DNA from: an uncultured SAR86 cluster bacterium
GTDB taxonomy: Bacteria > Pseudomonadota > Gammaproteobacteria > Magnimaribacterales > AG-339-G14
Direction: 5' to 3'
DNA: 64,000 nucleotides
NCBI GenBank assembly: GCA_902570035.1
Contig: CACFWO010000001.1
Coordinates: 124,001 to 188,000, forward strand
The notes beneath the pieces are model-generated. The model saw only the letters and a list, made by a program, of their open reading frames with translations. It did not search any database and had not been told where the DNA came from. The position numbers and the translations under genes are program-made. Shown here piece by piece: positions 8,966 to 16,965 of this stretch (position 1 is its first letter; each line of letters begins with the position of its first letter).

Positions 8966-10036
8966 ATGCAATATTTAACAGACAATACCAGGATTAAAGG
9001 GCTTTTGGAGGTCATACCTCCAATCAAGCTAATTGATAAGTTACCCCTGTCTTCAAAAGCATCAAAGCTGGTTTACGAATCAAGAAATGAACTATCCTCA
9101 ATTCTTAAGCAAGAAGATGACCGTTTATTAGTTGTAGTAGGTCCTTGTTCCATTCATGACCCAAAAGCTGCCATAGAATATGCAAAAAAATTAAAGCCGC
9201 TTGCTGATGATTTATCGAAAGAACTCAAAATAGTTATGAGGGTTTATTTTGAAAAACCTAGAACTACAATTGGATGGAAAGGTTTGATAAACGATCCAGA
9301 TATTGATAACAGCTTCAACATAAATAAAGGACTAAAAACTGCCAGAAAACTTCTTTTAGAAATAAATGAATTAGGATTGCCTGCAGGTACAGAATATCTC
9401 GATATTATCACTCCGCAATATATCTCAGATTTAATATCTTGGGGAGCTATTGGAGCTAGAACCACTGAGAGTCAGATTCATAGAGAGTTAGCTTCTGGGT
9501 TATCTTGTCCTGTTGGATTTAAAAACAGCACTAATGGCTCAGTAAAAGTAGCTATTGATGCTCTGAAGGCCGCTAGTCATTCACACATCTTTTTATCCAT
9601 TACCAAAGAGGGTAAATCGGCTATCTTCAACTCAGCGGGTAATGAAGATTGTCATGTGATCCTTAGAGGGGGAAGCGAACCTAATTACAAAGACAAAGAC
9701 ATAAAAGAAACATCAAAAATACTTAAAGAAAATGGATTAATAGATTCTGTCATGGTTGATATGAGTCATGGGAATAGCAGCAAACAGTTCAAAAAACAGT
9801 TGATTGTAAATCAAGACCTTTGTAACCAGATATCATCTGGATCTAAAAATATCATTGGAGTCATGATTGAAAGCAATTTAATTGAGGGAAACCAAAGCTC
9901 CGATAATAAAAATAATCTCGAATACGGTCGAAGTATCACCGATGCTTGCGTTGGCTGGGAAGATACAGAAATTATGCTGAATTTGCTTTCAAGTGCTGTC
10001 AAAAATAGAAGACAGAATATGAAGGTTTCAGCATAA
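8966..10036 (+). CDS. aroG: 3-deoxy-7-phosphoheptulonate (DAHP) synthase, class I
   Basis: This enzyme condenses phosphoenolpyruvate and erythrose-4-phosphate in the first step of aromatic amino acid synthesis. It has 356 residues, typical of the AroG/AroF/AroH family. Visible blocks are VVVGPCSIHDPKAA, MRVYFEKPRTTIGWKGLINDP, GARTTESQ-HRE-ASGLS, GFKN-TNGS and DMSHGNS. Which amino acid feeds back on it cannot be told from sequence alone. The DnaT-like gene follows with no gap. aroK and aroB lie 41 kb away in the same window. Confidence 0.95.
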   Translation: MQYLTDNTRIKGLLEVIPPIKLIDKLPLSSKASKLVYESRNELSSILKQEDDRLLVVVGPCSIHDPKAAIEYAKKLKPLADDLSKELKIVMRVYFEKPRTTIGWKGLINDPDIDNSFNINKGLKTARKLLLEINELGLPAGTEYLDIITPQYISDLISWGAIGARTTESQIHRELASGLSCPVGFKNSTNGSVKVAIDALKAASHSHIFLSITKEGKSAIFNSAGNEDCHVILRGGSEPNYKDKDIKETSKILKENGLIDSVMVDMSHGNSSKQFKKQLIVNQDLCNQISSGSKNIIGVMIESNLIEGNQSSDNKNNLEYGRSITDACVGWEDTEIMLNLLSSAVKNRRQNMKVSA

Positions 10037-10948
10037 ATGTCAGGGAAAAAATACTCTTTCTCAAAAGAAATTGCAGAATCTCTTGGAATTACTGAAGCAA
10101 TAATCCTAGACTTTTTCCAAAACAATCGAGAAAACTTTTCCTTGAGTATTCTGAAGGATGAGTTTAGGTTCTTGGAAGTTTCGCAAATAGAAAATTCTTA
10201 TCAAAAACTTGATAATTTAGGCCTTTTCAACAATATTCCTGCCAAGGACAATGCTTCCAATCCAGATGAGTCCATGAATTTTTACCCTAGTGAAGATTTA
10301 GTTAAACAAGCATGCAATTTAGGAATCAAAGAGGATTTTTTAGGAGATCAGCTACCAAGTTTTAATTTATTTTGGAAAGGAAAAGATTTAAAGCCGCATT
10401 TAAAAGAGTCAAAATTTCTTCAATACGCTTTGAAAAATTGGAGAGAAAAGGAAAAAATTGAATATCAAGAATCGAAGAAAGTTCTAATAGATAATAACTG
10501 GCAGCCCTCAGAGGATGCTAGGTCAATTCTTAAAGGTTTAGAAATAGGTGATTCTTTCATTGAAAGCCTTCTGCCGGAGTTTATTTTATTTTGGAAAGAA
10601 AAAAGGATTAAATCCAATTCTTGGAATTCCACTTTTTTAAATCATGCAAAAAAACAGTGGGCTAGAAAAAACTTTAAGCTTGATAGCGATAAAGAAGATC
10701 AACCTATGTCAAAAGATTGGTTACCCAGCGACGATTGCATAAAGGTTTTGGAGGTAACAAATATTCCAGTTGATTTCATAGAATCAAAAATACCCGAATT
10801 TAGACTTTATTGGATTGATGCGGGAGAAATTTCTCCTAACTGGAACAATAAATTTATAAACTTTATAAAAAATTCTTGGGAAAAGGATTCAAAAAAAAGT
10901 TCCAACATATTGGAAAGGCTTGTTAATACAGAATGGGCGAAAAAATAA
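10037..10948 (+). CDS. DnaT-like protein with three DnaT C-terminal-type repeats
   Basis: A 303-residue protein likely to act in replication restart or helicase loading. After a helical N-terminal region (1-70) there are three copies of the DnaT-type single-stranded-DNA-binding module, at about 80-137, 154-211 and 227-282. Each has a W/Y-x-PS-D start, a middle with PEF or PSF followed by L/Y-FW or YW, and a WN--F--H/F-K--W end. E. coli DnaT has a single such module. Its gene overlaps by 16 bases a lambda P-like loader, which supports a joint role. Function is inferred from domain and neighbour. Confidence 0.8.
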   Translation: MSGKKYSFSKEIAESLGITEAIILDFFQNNRENFSLSILKDEFRFLEVSQIENSYQKLDNLGLFNNIPAKDNASNPDESMNFYPSEDLVKQACNLGIKEDFLGDQLPSFNLFWKGKDLKPHLKESKFLQYALKNWREKEKIEYQESKKVLIDNNWQPSEDARSILKGLEIGDSFIESLLPEFILFWKEKRIKSNSWNSTFLNHAKKQWARKNFKLDSDKEDQPMSKDWLPSDDCIKVLEVTNIPVDFIESKIPEFRLYWIDAGEISPNWNNKFINFIKNSWEKDSKKSSNILERLVNTEWAKK

Positions 10949-11520
10949 AAATTCCAAATAATCATATAGAGTTGGTTAATCTAATTTTTGCTCAATTGGA
11001 AATTACTTATCACAATCAATTTCATAAAGCTTTTAAGGATGAAGTTAGTTTAAATTTAGCAAAGCAATTGTGGCTCAAAAAATTAGAAATCTTCTCTTTG
11101 GATTTGATATTCGAAGCAATTGATGAATTGACTTCAAAATCAAAATTTCTTCCGTCGCTGAGTCAAACATTAGAAGAAATTAAAAGTCATTACTTAAAAA
11201 AAGAGGGAATTCAGTCTATTGAATCTGCTTTTGCTGAGGCCTGTTTAGGGTCAGATGAACCTGAAAATTTCAAATGGTCACATCCTTTGGTATATGAAAC
11301 GGCTAAAAACTTTGGGTGGGCTGATCTCAGGCGCTCTGAAGAAAGAATAGGTTTTGAAAAGTTTCAGGCTCTAATGTCCGATTCGATAAAGGACTATCTC
11401 AGCGATGCCAGCAATTTTTATCTTCCAAAAATAAAAGCATTAAAAGAAAGTAAAACTAATTTGTCTCAAGAAGAACAAATTCACCGTCTTGAAAAATTAA
11501 AAGAGAAGCATTCAAATTAA
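10933..11520 (+). CDS. Lambda P-like replicative helicase loader
   Basis: A 195-residue protein whose middle (about 13-95) resembles the phage lambda P family. The pattern includes L-N-IFAQL near the start, then a QLW---L--F block, then KFLPS--Q (lambda P has RPFLPSPGQF). Lambda P binds DnaB and loads it at an origin. No phage structural or lysis genes surround it, so this looks like a resident chromosomal loader that works with the upstream DnaT-repeat protein. A C-terminal Gln/Glu/Lys-rich tail ends the protein. Confidence 0.75.
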   Translation: MGEKIKIPNNHIELVNLIFAQLEITYHNQFHKAFKDEVSLNLAKQLWLKKLEIFSLDLIFEAIDELTSKSKFLPSLSQTLEEIKSHYLKKEGIQSIESAFAEACLGSDEPENFKWSHPLVYETAKNFGWADLRRSEERIGFEKFQALMSDSIKDYLSDASNFYLPKIKALKESKTNLSQEEQIHRLEKLKEKHSN

Positions 11521-11526
11521 TTATTG

Positions 11527-11559
11527 ACATGCTTACTGTCATAAGATAAAAAAGCATGT
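11527..11559. repeat. Inverted repeat upstream of the RND operon
   Basis: Perfect 7-base arms ACATGCT (11527-11533) and AGCATGT (11553-11559) are separated by 19 bases. The left arm overlaps a TTGACA hexamer at 11524-11529. There is no T run, so it is a poor terminator; an operator or an mRNA hairpin is possible. Chance occurrence is not excluded. Confidence 0.3.
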
Positions 11560-11574
11560 AATGAATAGCTAAGT

Positions 11575-11583
11575 TGATATAAT
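11575..11583 (+). promoter_or_regulatory. Extended -10 promoter for the RND efflux operon
   Basis: TGATATAAT is a perfect -10 hexamer with the TGn extension, 24 bases before the ATG of the adaptor gene. The predicted leader is about 18 bases. A consensus TTGACA lies at 11524-11529 but is too far away to pair with this -10 box. Confidence 0.5.
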
Positions 11584-11607
11584 CCCTTTCGTCTCCATAT
11601 TAAACAC

Positions 11608-12678
11608 ATGAAATTTTTAAGCTCAATCTTAAAATCGATACTTTCGATTTCTAACCTACAATCTGCAGGAATCTTTTTATTTTTTGCATCGATCTGGATG
11701 ATTTCAGGTTTTTTTGTGGAAAAAGAAATTCCTACCAAGCAAGTTGTCATTGAAGAAACCACTGTCAGAGTGATGAAACAATCTGCTCAGCCTTTCGCTA
11801 GAAATATTGTTTTGAAAGGTTCTGCAGAAGCAGATAAAAATGTTCAATTAAGAGCGGAGACTTCAGGTCAAGTCATTGGCCTTCCAGTTGCTCAAGGAAA
11901 ATTTGTCAAAAAAGGTAGTCCAATATGCCAAATTTTTGTTGGGGATAAAGACGAAGTAGCAAAGGAAGCTTCTTTGAATTACGAAACTGCAAAAAAATTA
12001 TTTGATGAAGGACTTTATTCGAATAGCCAGCTGCAAGCTGCAAAAGGAAGGTACGAAAAAGCTTTTCAGGATCTAGACTTTGCATCTGTAAAAGCTCCTT
12101 TTGACGGAATAGTGGACAGGATTGATCTGGATGTAGGAGACTTTCTGCCAAGACAAGGTATTTGCGCAACTGTATTAGATCTTAATCCAATTCTTATTTC
12201 GGCAGAGATTTCTGAAAATGATATGTCAGAAATTTCTCTCGATTCTAAAGCGAAGATTGAATTAAATAATGGAAAAGTTTTTGAAGGAGATGTTAAATTC
12301 ATTTCTTCATCAGCCAACCCAGTCACTAGAACGTTTAGAGTAGAAATTTCAGTTCCCAACCCAGAGTCTGAAATAAAAGATGGGATGACTTCTGAAGTAA
12401 CTCTTAAGGGTACAGAAAGATTGGCTCATTTGGTACCAGCTTCAGTTTTGCGTTTAGATGTTAATGGCGATTTAGGTATTAGAACCATTGATGAGGATGG
12501 CTTAGTTGCCTTTAAATCAATTGAACTAATTGAAGACACCAGCTTTGGAGCATGGATAACTGGTCTTGATACTATTTCAACAATCATAACAGTTGGGCAA
12601 GATTACGTATCCCAAGGAGAAAAAGTAGGTATAGCTTTAGATAGCAGATTTACGGATTCTAATGAAAGGATTAATTGA
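11608..12678 (+). CDS. RND efflux periplasmic adaptor (membrane fusion protein)
   Basis: This is the adaptor of a tripartite efflux pump, anchored in the inner membrane by one N-terminal helix (about 20-37) and extending into the periplasm. It has 356 residues. The lipoyl-type half motifs (SGQVIGLPVAQGKFVKKG and KAPFDGIVDRIDLDVGDFL) flank a short hairpin, which is followed by beta-barrel regions. It overlaps the permease gene by 17 bases. No outer-membrane TolC-like gene is nearby. The substrate cannot be predicted. Confidence 0.92.
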   Translation: MKFLSSILKSILSISNLQSAGIFLFFASIWMISGFFVEKEIPTKQVVIEETTVRVMKQSAQPFARNIVLKGSAEADKNVQLRAETSGQVIGLPVAQGKFVKKGSPICQIFVGDKDEVAKEASLNYETAKKLFDEGLYSNSQLQAAKGRYEKAFQDLDFASVKAPFDGIVDRIDLDVGDFLPRQGICATVLDLNPILISAEISENDMSEISLDSKAKIELNNGKVFEGDVKFISSSANPVTRTFRVEISVPNPESEIKDGMTSEVTLKGTERLAHLVPASVLRLDVNGDLGIRTIDEDGLVAFKSIELIEDTSFGAWITGLDTISTIITVGQDYVSQGEKVGIALDSRFTDSNERIN

Positions 12679-15600
12679 TTTTTTTGTAGATCGATACAGA
12701 ACTACCTTAACAATGATGTTCCTCGTTTTAACGTGGGGCATTTTTTCTTATGGCCAAATTCCTAATGCCTCCGAACCAGATATAGATGTTCCCTTTGTGA
12801 TGGTCAGCACCTTTTACGAAGGTGTTTCACCAGAAGATGCAGAAAGACTCATATCGAGACCGCTAGAGAAAAGACTTTTAACAGTAGATGATGTTAAAGG
12901 AGTTCAATCTTATAGTAGATTGGATTTCTCTACTGTGATCGTTGAGTTCCCCAATGATTTTGATCCAGACATCGCAAAAACAAATGTCCGAGATGCTGTA
13001 GATGAAGTAGCTTTTAAATTACCTACTGATGCTGAAGAGCCAATGGTCAGTAACTTTAATTTTTCAAGATTCCCAATAATGCGAGTAAATCTTGTATCTA
13101 ATGAATTATCAAAAAGAGAACTTAACTATATTGCTAAAGATTTAAGATCAGATGTTGAAAGTATCCCGCTCGTTCTTGAAGCAAATTTGGCTGGGGTTCC
13201 AGAAGACCTTCTAGAAGTAGAAGTTGATAGAACTAGATTAGAGAGTTTCGGTATAACAGCGCAAGATTTTTATAATGCAATCTCTCAAAATAATAGGGTA
13301 ATTCCTGCTGGTTTAATAACAACAGGCACTGGCACATTTGCAGTTAAAGTTCCTTCGATTTTTGAAGATGTCAGTGATGTAAGAAAAATTCCACTTATTA
13401 AAAGAGGAAACGCTGTAATAAGAATAGAAGATGTAGCTGAGATTCGAAGGTCCTATAAAGATCAAGAAACTTATGCAAAGGTCAATGGCAAGAATACCGT
13501 TGCCATAGAAGTTGTGAAAAGAACTGATGCCAATGAACTCGATGCAGTCGAAGCCATTAATAAACTTTTGGATCAGAAAAAAGAACTTTATCCTCCTTCT
13601 CTTGAAATAGTCATTACAGAAGATAGAACTGCCTGGAATACGGTTATGTTGGAAGAACTTATGGGTAACGTAATTACTGCCCTAGTGTTAGTAATGGCAG
13701 TTGCCTTGGCTACTATGGGTGTTAGATCTTCATTAATGGTCGGCGCTGCAATCCCACTGTGTTTCTTCTTTGGAATGATAATTCTAAATGCATATGGAAC
13801 ATCATTTAACTTTTTAGTCTGTTTTGGAATACTGATTTCATTGGGAATGCTGATTGATGGAGCTGTAGTTGTAATTGAATTTGCCGATAGAAAGATGGCA
13901 GAGGGATTGGACAAAACAACAGCTTATAAACTAGCTGCAAGAAGGATGTTTTGGCCAGTGATAGCATCTAATCTGACGACTTTGGCTGCCTTTTTTCCGC
14001 TCCTTTTTTGGGACTCTCTTTCTGGAAGCTTCCTGAGAACTCTTATTGTCACAGTATTTGCAGTTTTGGGAGGTTCGCTAATCTATGCTCTTCTGTTTAC
14101 TCCGGCCATGGGATCTTTGTTTGGAAGTATTGGTAATAGAAGCCAAGAGTCAATACAAAACACCTCAAAGTTAGAAAACGGAGATCCCACAGAGCTTCCT
14201 GGAATAACTGGTGCTTATGCTAGATCATTGGACTTTATTCTTTCTAGGCCTATTCAAGTATTGTTCTTTGTTATCCTGCTTGTTTATACAATCTTTCTTC
14301 TGCAGGCAAGACATGGTGCCGGCTCAACTTTTTTTGCTGAGGGTGAACCAACCTTCGTCAGTGTAAATGTTGAAGCCAGAGGAAATTTAAATGCTAATGA
14401 AAAATTAGAACTCATTGAGCAGATTGAAGATGAACTTGTTCAAATTCCAGAAATTATAAAGTTATCAACCTTTACAGGTGGAAACTCTGCAGGAGATCCC
14501 AGAAGTAGAGGCTCGTCTGACGGTATTGGTGGATTTATGGTCGAGCTTGCATTTCTTGAAGAAGATGAAATTATTGGAGGTCTTAATGGCTATCAAGTGC
14601 TAGATCAGATCAGAGAAATAAGCAAAGAATTTCCGGGCCTTAAGTTTAATGTAAGAAGAGAAGAAGGAGGACCACCTATAGATGCTCCAATTGAAATTGA
14701 TATATCAGGACAAAATTCCAGAGTTGTTTACGAAGCTACTATAGCTCTTGAAGAGTTCATGAAGTCTTCAATTGATGGAGTAGATAACGTTAAAACAACA
14801 ATTCCAGTAAGAAAAATTGAATGGGCAATAGATATTGATAAAGAAAAAGCTTCGTTGTTTGGGGTCTCAACATCTGAAATTGGAGCGGCTGTTCAATTTG
14901 TCACAAATGGCCTCAGACTTGGCGAATATAGACCGGAAGACGTTGAAGATGAAGTCGAAATAAGAGTTAGATATCCTGAGTCTGAAAGAAGGCTAGATCA
15001 ACTTGGAGAATTAAATATTCCTACTCGAGAAGGATTGATGCCTCTTAGTAGTTTTGTTGAGGTGGTTCCAAAACTCGATGTTCCTTCAATAAGAAGAGTT
15101 GATGGGGAAAGAGCTTATACAGTAACAGCCGATTACTTGGAAAATGCAGTTCCTTCGAACGTGATTTCTCAGATTAATACTTGGATAGATGAAAATATCG
15201 AATTTAATCAAATTAGTTTTAACTTTGGTGGAGAGCAAGAGGAAACCGAAGAAGCTGCTGCTTTTTTTGCAACGGCTGGAATGATCTCAATTTTCCTTAT
15301 GGCTATGCTTCTTGTTACTCAATTAAATAGTTTTTATCAGGCTTTTGTCATTGTATTTGCCATAGTTCTGTCAACTGCGGGCGTACAATTAGGCTTGTTA
15401 GTCACTCAGTCACTTACCAGTGTTTTATTTACTGGATTATCAGTTGTGGCGTTAGCTGGAATCGTTGTCAATAACAATATTGTGCTTGTTGACACTTATA
15501 ATGTTTTAAAGAGAAACTCCATAAATTTAAAAGAGAAAGATATCCTTATAAGAACCTGCGCGCAGAGATTAAGGCCTGTCTTTTTGACCTCCTTCACTAC

Positions 15601-15847
15601 TGTAGTTGGTTTATTGCCTCTCGCTAGCAGTATCGGTGTAGATTTTATTACAAGAGAAATTGGTGTTGGCGGAAGAGTAGCTATTTACTGGCAACCCCTT
15701 GCCTTTGGCTTAGTTTGGGGCTTGTCTTTTGCTACTATACTAACTCTCTTTGTTACCCCAGCATGGCTAATTTTGCCTTCGAGACTGAGGGAAATCTTTT
15801 CAAAATTTGAAATGTTCAGTAAAAAAGTAAATGTCCAGCAACAATAA
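12662..15847 (+). CDS. RND efflux permease, HAE1-like
   Basis: An inner-membrane proton-driven exporter of 1061 residues with the usual duplicated layout of a first helix, periplasmic loop, cluster of helices, large second loop and final helices. The TM4 region reads GMLIDGAVVVIE, so only one of the two AcrB aspartates (D407/D408) is kept, at residue 399. The TM10 region reads GIVVNNNIVLVD, lacking the AcrB lysine. This places it in a non-AcrB subgroup. It overlaps the adaptor (17 bases) and xseB (17 bases). Confidence 0.93.
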   Translation: MKGLIDFFVDRYRTTLTMMFLVLTWGIFSYGQIPNASEPDIDVPFVMVSTFYEGVSPEDAERLISRPLEKRLLTVDDVKGVQSYSRLDFSTVIVEFPNDFDPDIAKTNVRDAVDEVAFKLPTDAEEPMVSNFNFSRFPIMRVNLVSNELSKRELNYIAKDLRSDVESIPLVLEANLAGVPEDLLEVEVDRTRLESFGITAQDFYNAISQNNRVIPAGLITTGTGTFAVKVPSIFEDVSDVRKIPLIKRGNAVIRIEDVAEIRRSYKDQETYAKVNGKNTVAIEVVKRTDANELDAVEAINKLLDQKKELYPPSLEIVITEDRTAWNTVMLEELMGNVITALVLVMAVALATMGVRSSLMVGAAIPLCFFFGMIILNAYGTSFNFLVCFGILISLGMLIDGAVVVIEFADRKMAEGLDKTTAYKLAARRMFWPVIASNLTTLAAFFPLLFWDSLSGSFLRTLIVTVFAVLGGSLIYALLFTPAMGSLFGSIGNRSQESIQNTSKLENGDPTELPGITGAYARSLDFILSRPIQVLFFVILLVYTIFLLQARHGAGSTFFAEGEPTFVSVNVEARGNLNANEKLELIEQIEDELVQIPEIIKLSTFTGGNSAGDPRSRGSSDGIGGFMVELAFLEEDEIIGGLNGYQVLDQIREISKEFPGLKFNVRREEGGPPIDAPIEIDISGQNSRVVYEATIALEEFMKSSIDGVDNVKTTIPVRKIEWAIDIDKEKASLFGVSTSEIGAAVQFVTNGLRLGEYRPEDVEDEVEIRVRYPESERRLDQLGELNIPTREGLMPLSSFVEVVPKLDVPSIRRVDGERAYTVTADYLENAVPSNVISQINTWIDENIEFNQISFNFGGEQEETEEAAAFFATAGMISIFLMAMLLVTQLNSFYQAFVIVFAIVLSTAGVQLGLLVTQSLTSVLFTGLSVVALAGIVVNNNIVLVDTYNVLKRNSINLKEKDILIRTCAQRLRPVFLTSFTTVVGLLPLASSIGVDFITREIGVGGRVAIYWQPLAFGLVWGLSFATILTLFVTPAWLILPSRLREIFSKFEMFSKKVNVQQQ

Positions 15848-16073
15848 AAAAAAATCACTCAATTTTGAATCTACTCTCAGTGAAATAGAGAAAATTATCG
15901 AGAGCTTAGAAGAAGGAAACTTATCTTTAGAAGATTCAATAGAAGCTTATGAAAAAGGCATTTCTTTAACTAAAACTTGTCAAAAGATGCTCTCGGATGC
16001 AGAACTAAAAATTAAAAAATTATCCTCTAAAGAAGGAGAAGATGTTTCTTTTGAGGATATATCAAATGATTGA
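15831..16073 (+). CDS. xseB: Exodeoxyribonuclease VII small subunit
   Basis: XseB is the small subunit of the single-strand exonuclease XseAB. At 80 residues with the core FESTLSEIEKIIESLEEGNLSLEDSIEAYEKG it matches the family well; the xseA partner is not in this window. Its start overlaps the RND permease and its end overlaps ispA, in the common xseB-ispA-dxs order. Confidence 0.95.
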   Translation: MSSNNKKKSLNFESTLSEIEKIIESLEEGNLSLEDSIEAYEKGISLTKTCQKMLSDAELKIKKLSSKEGEDVSFEDISND

Positions 16074-16959
16074 TGATTTATTTTTTCTAGAGAGAAATCA
16101 AAAAAGAATTGAAAAAGCTCTTAACAAAGCTTTGCCTGCGAGAGATTTTTCAAACATTACAGAAGCAATTCATTATTCTGTTCTGGATGGTGGAAAAAGA
16201 ATAAGGCCGCAACTGATATATCTTGTAGCTGATTCCCTTAATTTGAATCTAAAAGATGAAACCATTGATGCTATGGCAGCATCTGGAGAACTTATTCACT
16301 GTTACTCTCTGATCCATGATGATCTGCCTGCTATGGATAACGATGATTTGAGAAGAGGTAAACCTTCTTGCCATATAAAATTTGGTGAGGCCTCAGCTAT
16401 TCTTGCTGGTGATGCTATCCAACCCTTAGCCTTGGAAATAATTACTGACATTAATGATCCTAATTTATCTGCTGAAACAAAAATTAAAATTATTAGTATT
16501 TTTTCGAAGGCTTGTGGACCCTTTGGAATGGTAGAAGGTCAAAATAGAGATATTAAATCTGAAAATATTGATATCTCTCTTAAAGAACTGGATATGATTC
16601 ATGTTCTAAAGACAGGCAAATTAATTTCTGCCTGCGTTCATGCCACTTGTCTTTTAAAGGAAGATTTACCTGATCATAATATGAAATCATTCATTAGGTT
16701 TGCAGAGTGCATTGGTCTAGCTTTTCAAATAAAGGATGATATTTTAGATTGCACGTCGTCAACTGTAGACTTGGGCAAACCAGCGCATTCCGACGAAAAT
16801 TTAAAGAAAAATACTTACCCGAAATTAATTGGAATTGAAAAATCCCATTCTAGAGCCCAATCCTTATGCAATGAAGCAATTCAGTGTTTAAAATCTCTCC
16901 CTTACAATACTGAAAAGCTAATTAAATTATCAAAATTTATAGTTGAGAGAACAAATTAA
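16066..16959 (+). CDS. ispA: Farnesyl/geranyl diphosphate synthase
   Basis: This short-chain prenyl transferase builds geranyl and farnesyl diphosphate from IPP and DMAPP. The first aspartate-rich motif DDLPAMDND is at 85-93 and the second, KDDILD, follows about 140 residues later. The ATG at 16066 overlaps the xseB stop and begins MIDDLFFLERN. An upstream in-frame ATG at 16042 would add eight residues inside xseB and is less likely. From 16066 the protein has 297 residues, normal for IspA. Confidence 0.95.
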   Translation: MIDDLFFLERNQKRIEKALNKALPARDFSNITEAIHYSVLDGGKRIRPQLIYLVADSLNLNLKDETIDAMAASGELIHCYSLIHDDLPAMDNDDLRRGKPSCHIKFGEASAILAGDAIQPLALEIITDINDPNLSAETKIKIISIFSKACGPFGMVEGQNRDIKSENIDISLKELDMIHVLKTGKLISACVHATCLLKEDLPDHNMKSFIRFAECIGLAFQIKDDILDCTSSTVDLGKPAHSDENLKKNTYPKLIGIEKSHSRAQSLCNEAIQCLKSLPYNTEKLIKLSKFIVERTN

Positions 16960-16965
16960 AATAGA

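Noticed and set aside
10037-11520. Prophage remnant
   Set aside because: The lambda P-like gene suggested phage, but no integrase, terminase, structural or lysis gene is nearby and the flanks are housekeeping genes in normal order.
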